From contig JAWZXG010000035.1 in NCBI GenBank assembly GCA_037178625.1, forward strand, positions 1-64,000: a stretch of DNA of 64,000 bases, written 5' to 3'. The DNA is from Skeletonema tropicum. Taxonomy: Eukaryota; Bacillariophyta; Thalassiosirophyceae; Thalassiosirales; Thalassiosiraceae. The first letter of the stretch is position 1. The number at the start of each line of letters is the position of its first letter. The notes under the pieces are model-generated. The model ran no database searches, had not been told where the DNA came from, and was given only the letters and a program-made list of their open reading frames with translations. Position numbers and translations under genes: made by a program. Below are positions 39,669 through 49,526 of the stretch, piece by piece.

Positions 39669-41183
39669 ATGTTATCACGAGCTGCATTCACCATTCGCCG
39701 TAGCGCCATCTCCTCCTCCTCTCGTGGTGGAGGATCGGCCTTCTTTTCCACATCCACACCCCTCCAAGATCAATACGACGTAGTCGTCGTCGGAGGCGGT
39801 CCAGGTGGATATGTCGCCGCCATTAAGGCCGGTCAAATGGGCCTCAAAACCGCCTGTGTCGAAATGAGAGGCACTCTCGGCGGCACATGTCTCAACGTTG
39901 GATGCATCCCCTCCAAGGCATTGCTCAATTCCAGTCATCATTTTCACGATGCCAAGCATCACTTTGCCGAACATGGAATCAATATCTCCGGCGAGGTGAC
40001 CATGGACGTCGATAAGATGCTCTCTGCCAAGGCCAAGACTGTGCAGGGCCTTACCGGGGGGATTGAACACTTGCTCAAGAAGCACAAGGTGGATTACTTC
40101 AAGGGGAAGGGATCCCTGACTGGACCGAATGGGGTGAGCGTCGCATTAAATGATGGTGGTACAGAGAGTTTGGATACCAAGAATATCATTATTGCCACTG
40201 GGTCAGAAGTTACTCCCCTCCCTCCCGTGCCAGTCGATAATGCTGGGGGTAAAATTGTCGATTCGACTGGAGCATTGGACATTAACAAAATCCCAAACAA
40301 AATGGCTGTAATTGGTGGTGGAGTGATTGGTCTCGAAATGGGAAGTGTCTGGAACCGATTGGGAACAGACGTTACTGTGATTGAATTTATGGATGGATTG
40401 TGTCCCGCGATGGATAAAGAGTTGACCAAGAAGTTCCAAATGACATTGAAGAAGCAGGGGTTTAATTTTAAGCTCAAGACCAAGGTTGTCAAGAGTGAGG
40501 TTTCGGGGGATGGAGTTGCAATTACAACGGAACCTTCCAAGGGAGGAGATCAAACGACTGAGAATTATGATGTGGTTTTGGTTGCTACTGGACGTAGGCC
40601 TTACACTGATGGATTAGGCTTGGAGAGCTTGGGAATTCAGACTGATAAACTTGGTCGAATTGATGTAGATTCTCACTTTAGAACTGCCGTGCCATCAATT
40701 TATGCAATTGGCGACTGTATTGATGGACCAATGCTTGCGCACAAGGCCGAAGAGGAGGGAATTGCTGCAGTTGAAACAATCGCTGGATTTGCTGGACATG
40801 TCAATTACGATGCCATTCCAGGAGTTATTTACACCTTCCCAGAAGTAGCATCTGTTGGCAAGACGGAGGAAGAGCTCAAAGAGGCCAATGTACAATTTAA
40901 TAAGGGAACATTCCCCTTCCAGGCTAACTCTCGTGCAAGAGCAAATGGCACAGGAAACGCAGAGGGATTTGTCAAGATCCTTGCAGATAAGAGTACAGAT
41001 AAGATTTTGGGAGTTCACATCATGGGCCCTAATGCTGGAGAGATGATTGCTGAGGGTGTTTTGGGTATGGAATATGGTGCCAGTTCAGAGGATGTTGCCA
41101 GGACTTGTCATGCTCATCCTACTCTAAGTGAGGCGTTCAAGGAGGCTTGTATGGATGCTTACGATAAGCCAATCCATTTCTAA
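39669..41183 (+). CDS. DLD: dihydrolipoyl dehydrogenase, mitochondrial (E3)
   Basis: A 504-aa single exon. The N-terminal ~30 residues (MLSRAAFTIRRSAISSSSRG) form a basic amphipathic mitochondrial presequence. The FAD-binding motif VVVGGGPGGYVAAI is at ~38-51. The redox-active disulfide GGTCLNVGCIPSK has Cys at ~74 and ~79. The NAD-binding motif AVIGGGVIGLEMGSVW and the second FAD contact YAIGDCIDGPMLAHKA follow. The C-terminal catalytic pair is in HAHPTLSEAF (His ~483, Glu ~488). It reoxidises dihydrolipoamide of the pyruvate, 2-oxoglutarate and branched-chain dehydrogenase complexes and the glycine cleavage system. The length is normal for the family. Confidence 0.97.
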   Translation: MLSRAAFTIRRSAISSSSRGGGSAFFSTSTPLQDQYDVVVVGGGPGGYVAAIKAGQMGLKTACVEMRGTLGGTCLNVGCIPSKALLNSSHHFHDAKHHFAEHGINISGEVTMDVDKMLSAKAKTVQGLTGGIEHLLKKHKVDYFKGKGSLTGPNGVSVALNDGGTESLDTKNIIIATGSEVTPLPPVPVDNAGGKIVDSTGALDINKIPNKMAVIGGGVIGLEMGSVWNRLGTDVTVIEFMDGLCPAMDKELTKKFQMTLKKQGFNFKLKTKVVKSEVSGDGVAITTEPSKGGDQTTENYDVVLVATGRRPYTDGLGLESLGIQTDKLGRIDVDSHFRTAVPSIYAIGDCIDGPMLAHKAEEEGIAAVETIAGFAGHVNYDAIPGVIYTFPEVASVGKTEEELKEANVQFNKGTFPFQANSRARANGTGNAEGFVKILADKSTDKILGVHIMGPNAGEMIAEGVLGMEYGASSEDVARTCHAHPTLSEAFKEACMDAYDKPIHF

Positions 41184-41545
41184 TTGAGTGAGAGTCGTTA
41201 GTGGTTGGCTTTCTTAGAGGAGTAGTGGAGACTGTGTACAAACAAACCAAACTGTGTGTAAATTAAGTAAGATTTGCGTACTCAGTTCTCATCACTGACA
41301 ATTTATACTCTTTTAATTTAAGTTTTGTTTGACTACCCAACTTCTTTACGCTTTCGTATCCCATCAACATTCATAACAACTTCTATGCATTGCTTTTCCC
41401 AATCAACTTCGATGGCTTCTCCTGGCTTCTCTATACATTTCCTTCTCTCAATCACAACTATGACATAACTTTGAACACTGAACATAATGGATGTCAGCCA
41501 CCTATTCTGTTACTTCATGCCCACAGTTCGCTTTCTCTGAACTAA
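41184..41545. other. convergent 3' intergenic region
   Basis: 362 bp between the stops of DLD (+) and the bestrophin gene (-). It is pyrimidine/A-rich with no gene or structured element visible. Confidence 0.5.
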
Positions 41546-42795
41546 TTATTGCTGCCTGGCATTCATAATGGTGCTGCAAATCTCCAAGGTCCCCTCAACA
41601 TAGTTGATAACACTCAAGTCTTCCAAGTCATCACCGTAAGGGTCAATCATGTTCGTTGCAAGAGACCTTAGACCGACAACAAACACGCATTGCAAAAAGA
41701 CGATGAGTCCTTGCAAGATGTCTAACCCAATCGCCTTATCTGCTCCCCATCCAGCAGCGTATGCCGTATCCTTTAAGTTGCAGAAAGAAATACACCATGA
41801 GTAAGTTTGACGTCGAACAGTTGTGCAGATTTGTATAAGGAGGCAAAAAGAACTTACGATCGCAAAGAGAGGCAAGTACAAAGCCGAAAGCAAGACCAAA
41901 AAGTGAATGTAAAAGAAGTGGGGTGGTTGATCTGTGTAATCATACATGCCATCCATGGCAGCACGGAAGTCCAAGATCTTCTCATGGAAGAACTTCTCTT
42001 GATAGGAGTCAATGTGTCCGGCAATGCGGGCATCTGTGACATCTTGCTGGCACCATGTCACTAGCTCCTTCATGCACAACCCAGAGTGGTCCATATCATG
42101 ACGAGAAAGCTCTTTCATTTCCGCTGGAGTCAAGAGTTTTGCTTCTTCGTTGTAATGGTCGAAGAAATAGGTTTTGCTGTATGGCGAACCTTGCCCAATC
42201 GCATTCAAACCGGTATATCCAGCGATGTGCGCAGCATTGAAGTGGCGAACCAAGCGATCCGCCACTTCAGTAGGAAGCTGCGTCTTAGCCAATCCAGCAA
42301 CGTCCTGAATCCTCCCCGAGCAAGCCTTGGAGAACCCATACATTTCAAGGAAGCGGCCATTAGTTTGGTTCACGAAGAGAACCAAGAAGAATGACAAGAA
42401 ACCTCCGAGGATACCAACATTTGTCTTCTGTGCAATAACTCAACCGAGTCCGGAATGTAATCAACTACGTTCGCGTAGATGCGGATCCCAACAAATATAA
42501 TAATGGTTGTCCACACAAGCGAATCAGATACGATTTCCCTAAGACACGTACCACTCCAGAACATGAGAATCCTCCAGAATGGCAGCTCCGCCTGTATTGA
42601 AGAAAGGGAAAGGAAGATGTTAGAGGAGAGATGTGTGCGCACAAGAGCTCAAAATCAACACATAAAACTCACCCTCAAAAGAATCTCACGACGTTCTTTC
42701 TCGATCTTCTTCAACCCTTTGAAGTCGGGCCGAGTTTCTTTGTTGGCCTCGACGAAGGTGTCGGCGCCGCTGGCAACAGCAAAGGACTTGGACAT
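41546..42795 (-). CDS. bestrophin-family anion channel, 4 exons (one junction irregular)
   Basis: Exon 1 42795-42673, exon 2 42591-42445, exon 3 42427-41858, exon 4 41770-41546; about 354 aa. Clear introns are 42592-42672 (81 bp) and 41771-41857 (87 bp). The protein has the bestrophin (RFP-TM) core: LSFFLVLFVNQTNGRFLEMY, HFNAAHIAGYTGLNA, MYDYTDQPPHFFYIHFLVLL, LYLPLFAIDTAYAAGWGAD and a DPYGDDLEDL acidic loop. Members are Ca2+-gated or constitutive anion channels; algal relatives can pass bicarbonate in carbon concentration. No plastid presequence is present (start MSKSFAVASGADTF), so a non-plastid membrane is more likely. Between exons 2 and 3 the frame shifts, needing a 17- or 41-bp intron or a 1-base sequence change. 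Confidence 0.85.
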
Positions 42796-43229
42796 GGTAG
42801 TTGTTAGGGTAGTTGTTATATGTAACAGAAGTTTTAAAGTACGGGTAGTTGTTAGTAAAAGAAATCGAAGAGTTCTTTCGACTTTCTGCGTGATGGGTAG
42901 TGGGTACTACTGTTGGCTGGGTAAAGTATTAGATAAAGTGAGAAATGCCAATAGCCAATAGCGATGAACAAGACAGATGCGTTTTACCCTCGCTCTTGGT
43001 TGGACTTGAGAGCGTTGAGAGTTGAGAAGGGAGAAGGAAAAAAGAATTTCTCCGTCAGTTCTGAATTCCGAAAAGACTGAGCGCCGATCGCCGATCGTAT
43101 TGGAACGACACGGTATTGTATATACCTAACCAGTCAGAAAAGTTCCGGAAAGTCAAAAAAGAGTGGAGAATAGGGAGAAAAGTAAGAAGAATTTCTCCCC
43201 CATTTTTTGAATAGAGAATGGAGTATTAG
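42796..43229. other. upstream region of the bestrophin gene
   Basis: 434 bp without a gene; presumed promoter. Its left edge, from ~43175, is a sequence (AAGTAAGAAGAATTTCTCCC... GAGTATTAG) repeated at ~48641-48687, where no element is inserted. Confidence 0.6.
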
Positions 43230-45944
43230 GCCCTCTGTCAAGAGTTTTTTGAGCCTATTTTGGAGCCTATTCTTGTCCCTATTTTCTCACCTCAAGAATA
43301 GGATGGAAAATAGGCTCAAAACCCCCTCAGGCCCGTTCTGTCAAGAGTTTTTTGAGCCTATTTTGGAGCCTATTCTTGTCCCTATTTTCTCACCTCAAGA
43401 ATAGGATGGAAAATAGGCTCAAAACCCCCTCAAAATCAGCCCCTTTTTGAGGAGGTTTTCGATCCTATTTTCAAACCTATTTTCAAACGAAGATCAGGAA
43501 TATCGGAAACACCACCTCTATCATCCACACTGGTCTAATCTGGCAACGGCACCATGATAGCCGCTGTTAGTAGCTATGTCCGCTCAGCCACTCCATTAAA
43601 AATGATTCGAGTGGTCTAAACCGAACATAATAATGCCATGAGTGGTAGAGCCGCAGGGTTTTACATACAGTTTTCAATAATAATATAAAATAATTGCATA
43701 TATGTTTTAATGACTACCTAAATCCCCCCCTTATTCTTCACCCCTTTGATACTATTGGCGTTGAAATAACCGAACCTATCGCATATATTATCGAGAGACA
43801 CAGTTTTATCGCTCGCCACTATTAAATCCACCGCATAGGCTTATTGCTGTGCTGAGTTGTGTATCTAGTACTTTATGCCTTTTTTGTGTGCACATCATAA
43901 TTAAATGAAGTAGGGGTCGTGATATTGATAGCTATTCTGGGAGGACGAATTATCGGTTCGTAATAATATCAGTAATATGCCAAGGCGAAGTGGTTTCATT
44001 CATTGTCTAACTGCATCCACATGTGTCGATCTTGATCACTTCGAATGGCGCCTCATTAATTAAATAACTAGGTCATCTGCAACGACGCCCTGGTGAGAAT
44101 ATTTTGTCATAAGCCATATCTATTAGCGACGCTATCGATAATACACCGATAATCTTTATGGACGTATTTGAAGGGCCGTCTGTGTAGGATGTCATCGTGC
44201 CGACATGGTGGTTTACATTGGGTGGCCATTCTCGGAAATCACCGAATCTACGGCGAAACTCGGCGTTCAAAAATAGGACGGGCCATTTCGCCATTCTGTC
44301 AACAAAAGCCCTATTTTGCCGAAAGAAGCGGATAGAAAAGAAAAGAGGGAAGAATAGGCTCCTCCAGAATAGGCTCCAAAAACTCTTGACAGAACGGGCC
44401 TCAAAATCAGCCCCTTTTTGAGGAGGTTTTCGATCCTAGCCTACAAAGGCCGTGCATCCCGCCAAAATCTTCACTTTTTGCACCCTGAGCCTTTTTTCAA
44501 TTTTTTTTGTTAGTGAAATGCTCTAGCTTTGGGCCACAATGGCCAAAATTATATTTTGGAGAGTTGCCGAATATGCTTTTCCAGTATCACCATCCTTTTG
44601 TCGACCATAATGGGGATTCTATACATGTGTTGACTGGCCGATAATTCCAATGCTCCGCTGAGAAATGCATGTGAGAGTCCACTAGCTTTTTGCTGCACAA
44701 ATTTGGCAGGCCATCAGCCATCAAAGCTAGTACCAAGCTAGAGAGCACCTTCAAATGCATATCTCGACGAAAATATAAGGTTTCACCACCTGCCCCTCAG
44801 TATATATACTCACATAATAGTCACCTAAAGGATAGTAACTCGGGACAAGCATGTAAACCACTTCCCTGAAACTTAATTTTGGCCACCATGGCCCAAAGCT
44901 AGAGCAGTTCACTAACAAAAAAATTGCGGGAAAGGCTCCGGGTGCAAAAATCGACCTGCACGGCCTATATATTTTTTTCAAACCTATTTTCAAACGAAGA
45001 TCAGGAATATCGGAAACACCACCTCTATCATCCACACTCCACACTGGTCTAATCTGGCAACGGCACCATGATAGCCGCTGTTAGTAGCTATGTCCGCTCA
45101 GCCACTCCATTAAAAATGATTCGAATGGTCTAAACCGAACATAATAATGCCATGAGTGGTAGAGCCGCAGGGTTTTACATACAGTTCAATAATAATATAA
45201 AATAATTACATATACGTTTTAATGACTACCTAAATCCCCCCCTTATTCTTCACCCCTTTGATACTATTGGCGTTGAAATAACCGAACCTATCGCATATAT
45301 TATCGAGAGTCAAAGTTTTATCGCTCGCCACTATTTAATCCACCGCATAGGCTTATTGCTGTGCTGAGTTGTGTATCTAGTAATTTATGCCTTTTTTGTG
45401 TGCACATCATAATTAAATGCCTACTTGAGGGGTCGTGATATTGAAGCTGTTCCGGGAGGACGAATTATCGGTTCGTAATAATATCAGTAATATGCCAAGG
45501 CGAAGTGGTTTCATTCATTGTCTAACTACCCCTAACGCACTGGTTTGCATCCACATGTGTCGATCTTGATCACTTGGAATGGCGCCTCATTAATTAAATA
45601 ACTAGGTCATCTGCAACGACGCCCTGGTGAGAATATTTTGTCATAAGCCATATCTATTAGCGACGCTATCGATAATACACGGATAATCTTTATGGACGTA
45701 TTTGAAGGGCCGTCTGTGTAGGATGTCATCGTGCCGACATGGTGGTTTACATTGGGTGGCCATTCTCGGAAATCACCGAATCTACGGCGAAACTCGGCGT
45801 TCAAAAATAGGACGGGCCATTTCGCCATTCTGTCAACAAAAGCCCTATTTTGCCGAAAGAAGCGGATAGAAAAGAAAAGAGGGAAGATAGGCTCCTCCAG
45901 AATAGGCTCCAAAAACTCTTGACAGAACGGGCCTCAAAATCAGC
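43230..45944. mobile_element. 2.7-kb TIR element with internal tandem duplication
   Basis: The ends are inverted: left AGGCCCTCTGTCAAGAG, right (inverted) AGGCCCGTTCTGTCAAGAG followed by TTTTTGGAGCCTATTCT. GAGCCTAT-type motifs recur near both ends. The left has a ~100-bp tandem pair (43228-43431). A ~970-bp unit starting CAAAATCAGCCCC is duplicated directly (about 43433-44402 and 44403-45943). The second copy is enlarged by a separate insertion at 44447-44966. Both units contain the same minus-strand frame (FRRRFGDFREWPPNVNHHVG), but no intact protein is supported. Flanks match 48641-48725, which lacks the element and has 11 bp in its place. Confidence 0.75.
44447..44966. mobile_element. nested TIR element (520 bp)
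   Basis: It lies inside unit 2 of the surrounding element. The ends are inverted over >100 bp with gaps: AGGCCGTGCA at the left and TGCACGGCCT at the right. Further in, GCTCTAGCTTTGGGCCA (left) is mirrored by TGGCCCAAAGCTAGAGC (right). The uninterrupted site is visible in unit 1 (CGATCCTATTTTCAAACC, ~43460). There is no coding region and I could not define a clean target duplication. Confidence 0.7.
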
Positions 45945-48379
45945 CTGAATCGCCAAATATAGCTAATCTAAACTAGAGGGTGGGTGCGTCGTACATCATT
46001 CAATCAAGTCAAGTTGAAGTGGGAAACAGACAGAAGTAAGAAATATCCAATAACCTTAGTGAACTAAAGAAGAACGTGAAACCGAGAGTTGTCTCTCGGA
46101 GCCATGAACCGCAGAGCATCGCAGCAACCAGCGATAACTCTGAAAACTATTGAGGGGGGAATTCGCCCAGCCCGAATTCCTATCTTGATATATCTAGATC
46201 AGTGAGGCCTTGATCTAGGCATTTGTAGAAGGGATTTGCCGAATCTTGAGATTGGGTCCTTGACTTGTAGAAGAACCAATCTCGCTTCGATCCTAATACA
46301 ATTCTCCCGAGTACTCAGCAAAAAATGAGAGAATTAAACATATGTCTCGAGATGTATGTGCCAATCCAATCGCCACAATACAATCAACGAGTCAAATTGT
46401 TTGATGCGTCTTGCGACGCAAAGTGTGACATTAGAAGGAATGCCATAGTGGGGGGAGCCTTTCTGCAAAGTGTTCGTGATGAGTCCAGATCTGTCAGACA
46501 AATGCCCTATGCTCACACGAACCATCCTATCGCATAGACGATGAAGTGCAGAAAAGACTTGTAGTGTTTGACAAGTTTTGGTACTGCTGCGAAGTGAGAA
46601 GTAAATCGTCTCACAGACCCAGTAGTAGTATCGATCGTGCATCAAACCGCGAGGTATTGAAATGCTAGATCCAACCTTGCCCCCCTCTACCAATCCCCAA
46701 AACATTGTCGAAGAGACGTCAACCAATCAAGTCCCAACAGTTAAAGATGGGAATGATTTGTCCAAACGTTAACAATTCCTCCAACAATCAGATTGGTCAC
46801 TGACTTCCTTGCATCCACATACTACGGCGGCAACATAGCCGTCCATGGTACTTCGATGCATCCAACGAAGAATTACTGAAGGTAGAAATAATTTCAAGCC
46901 GAAGAGCAAAACTCTTTCGTCCGACTACCTCCATCTACTTTGAATAAGTGAGAGTATGTCCCTGGCGTAGATGGGAAATGTCTACCCATCCACGACCCGA
47001 GTGCGAGAGTCATGTACATGTGCTCACACACACCCCCCCTCAACATTATCCAAAGCAGCATCCTTCTTTTCCAAAGTCACTTGCTTTGATACTCTCACCA
47101 TGATGAAGAAGTGCATTGCACCCCCAGAACTCCCCGTCGTTGATTTATCCCCCATGCAGCATATAACATAGAATGCGCAGAGGAGGGAAAGGGCTCTTGA
47201 GGGAACTCGTAGACTACACTTTTCAATTCATGGCGGTAGGAAGAACAAACTCAGCTTGGTCTTCCACTATTGTCCTCCACAATAGGAGAGTACGGTAGAG
47301 CGATGCATGACCAATGCACCATCTAACAACCCAAGCTCAACGCGGAGAGCATGGCTCTCAATCGAGGAATTAATAGTATTTCCCCGTCGTGATAGATTTG
47401 CGAATGTTCATTGTTCATGAGCGCATCACTCATCAGCGGACTGCACGGAAGTGATAATAATAGATATCATCCCGTGCACCCACCCCACCGTGTAACCAAA
47501 GCCAACTGCTGCATAAATCTCTCAAGCATAGATGTCGCTTTGATACTCTTAAAAACTAGAGAAGAGTATTCCATTGTGTTGTGAAACCAACCAAACCATT
47601 GACATAGAACATGTTGTTGTGTCATTAACAAATATCTAATGTCATCCAACCCCCGTCAAACCCACCCAAAGCGACGGCAATCGCTTCAAGGGACAAGTAC
47701 AGATCGTAGATGAACCAAACTGGCCACTGCATGAAGAATATTGCATGAAGATTATTGGCCTGCTGTTCAATTCACGTTCTTAATCCACAATCTGTATTAT
47801 TTCACCGTTTCCACCAACACACGCAACATCCATGATATCCCTGTTCATATCCCATCAAAACCCCCCCCCAAAACTCCCGTCACAAAGACGGTTGCGTGTG
47901 GACACTGCGAGACAACGGAGGTCATGACGATAGACACGGCGGTAGCAAATCTCCGGGACGTTATATTACACGTCATCACGTCATCACGTCATTACGTCAA
48001 GCAGCCACGAAGGAAATAAAGACAAAAAAGGAACCCAGTGACAAACTTTAGTAAGTAGCGCATAAAATTTCGAATCTCTGCCACAAGCAATGCTATTGAT
48101 GATCAACTTCGACAGTAATTGCTCTGACAGTAGACTGGACCGATGAATTTGCTGACAAACAAAGTTGTAAGCTTGCTGGATCATTGCTTTCTTCACAGCC
48201 AAATCTTGTACGTAGTGGATCTGTATGTGGTTTTCTCACAGTGCTTAAAGTGACACATGACGCCACAAAGCTTGACAGACCCGTCCAAATTTCCAGCTGC
48301 TGTTCCTCTCTTCACCTTGGCTTTCATTCTCTACTTCCCTCCTCCCCACCAGCTTAACTTGAATGCAGTACACGTTGAC
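45945..48379. other. 2.4 kb with no supportable gene
   Basis: Only short, interrupted frames (60-130 codons) of non-coding-like composition occur on either strand. It may contain decayed transposon sequence, but I recognise no protein motif. A 4x8-bp repeat of ACGTCA lies at 47970-47999. Confidence 0.5.
47970..47999. repeat. four ACGTCA (TGACGT) sites at exact 8-bp spacing
   Basis: ACGTCA begins at 47970, 47978, 47986 and 47994. On the minus strand this is TGACGT four times, the core of CRE-type bZIP sites. No confirmed gene starts nearby, so it may simply be an 8-bp microsatellite. Confidence 0.6.
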
Positions 48380-48590
48380 GAGGTATGTTTAGTCCCAGAC
48401 TGTTTGTCTCACCGGTGATATTACCAAGTTAGGCCTCTTATTTGACAACGAGGATCATATGAGTGGGGTAAGTGGTACAAATCCAACATTCTTCGGACGG
48501 ACAAATTTTTTTCTAGCGCGTCACGCGCGAAGCCCCCACACTACCCGCGGACCAATCCAACGCTAGAGATCTTCAATGATGATGTATGGT
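48380..48590. repeat. dispersed repeat, copy 1 (empty site)
   Basis: It matches ~48738-49170. Shared landmarks are GTTTAGTCCCA, CGGTGATATTA, TTTGACAACGAGGATCAT, GCGCGTCACGCGCGAAGCC and CCAACG...GATCTTC. In this copy CCCCCACACTACCC is uninterrupted (CACAC at 48537-48541). Confidence 0.8.
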
Positions 48591-48737
48591 ACTCTCTAGA
48601 GATAGAACAACGTGGAAGACAAAAGTGGAGAAGGGAGAAGGTAAGAAGAATTTCTCCCCCATTTTTTGAACAATAAAGGAGTATTAGATGTAAAAAGACT
48701 GAATCGCCAAATATAGCTAATCTAAAGTGAGAGGACG

Positions 48738-49170
48738 AGGTCTGTTTAGTCCCACAACGATGTCTCATCGGTGATATTAGTAAAGTAGGCCTCCTATTTG
48801 ACAACGAGGATCATAGGTAGCGTTGGTCTCCACTTAATTATAAGACCAGGTACAAATCCAATGTTCTTTCACGGACAAAATTTAAGCGAGCGCGTCACGC
48901 GCGAAGCCCCCACACTGCTGATCATATGCGAAAGTCGTACCACTGAGCCACTAGACGTCTAGTGGCTCAGTGGTACGACTTTCGTTTATGATCAGCAAAA
49001 GTACATCAACCAAAAGTACATCAAAGGTTCGGTTTGATGTACTTTTGCTGATCATATGCGAAAGTCGTACCACTGAGCCACTAGACGTCTAGTGGCTCAG
49101 TGGTACGACTTTCGTTTATGATCAGCACACACTACCCAGTCGGTACCATTCCAACGGTAGATCTTCATAG
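48738..49170. repeat. dispersed repeat, copy 2 (filled by a fold-back element)
   Basis: Same repeat as copy 1, interrupted after CCCCCACAC by the 212-bp fold-back element; the repeat resumes at CACACTACCC. Confidence 0.8.
48916..49127. mobile_element. 212-bp fold-back element made of two tRNA-A-box palindromes
   Basis: It starts TGCTGATCAT and ends ATGATCAGCA, flanked by the 5-bp duplication CACAC (48911-48915 and 49128-49132). It consists of two identical 80-bp near-perfect palindromes (48917-48996 and 49047-49126, two mismatches between 40-bp arms, centred on AGACGTCT). They flank a 50-bp spacer with a 14-bp inverted repeat, AAAAGTACATCAAA / TTTGATGTACTTTT. Each palindrome arm carries TGGCTCAGTGG (e.g. 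48963-48973), a perfect match to the tRNA A-box consensus, in both orientations. No B-box and no foldable complete tRNA are seen. The paralogous empty site is at 48537-48541. Confidence 0.88.
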
Positions 49171-49526
49171 AACAGGTTGAACTGGTGCACGTGCAGATGG
49201 ATTCTGTCTTACTTGGCTGTTTGAACCATCTGGTCACTGCTTGTCAGTGGTAGAACATAGCCAAGAAAATTAGCACATTTAGAGAAGATCGACCGAGGAA
49301 TTGACCACCTGAAACAGCTTGTCAGTGGTAGAAGTCGCTGAACATCTAACAATTAAACGCGAAGAAGAAATATTCTTCGAGAAGATTACATAAACGGCGG
49401 AACATCATCTCCACCTATCTCCACCATTTCCACCCAACTTAACACCAACTTCTGAATCATCGCGTGAATCTTTTTCTACCATTACTCAGTTAGCACTGAA
49501 CAACAACATATCACCAGTTCATCATC
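49133..49526. other. upstream region of the second kinase gene
   Basis: 394 bp: the remainder of the dispersed repeat, then a direct repeat of GCTTGTCAGTGGTAGAA (about 49228 and 49318), then a pyrimidine-rich stretch with CACC motifs before the ATG. Confidence 0.5.

Noticed and set aside
43433..45943. Direct ~1-kb repeats read as LTRs of a retrotransposon
   Set aside because: The sequence between them is a 520-bp TIR element inside the second copy, and there is no PBS, PPT or gag-pol. The outer ends are inverted repeats, so a tandem duplication within a DNA element fits better.
46325..48019. Frames of 60-130 codons as genes
   Set aside because: Composition is not protein-like, no motifs, no splice partners; both strands show similar lengths.
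48917..49126. tRNA genes in the palindromes
   Set aside because: Only the A-box matches. The D-stem does not pair properly, and no anticodon arm or B-box (GGTTCGANTCC) is present.
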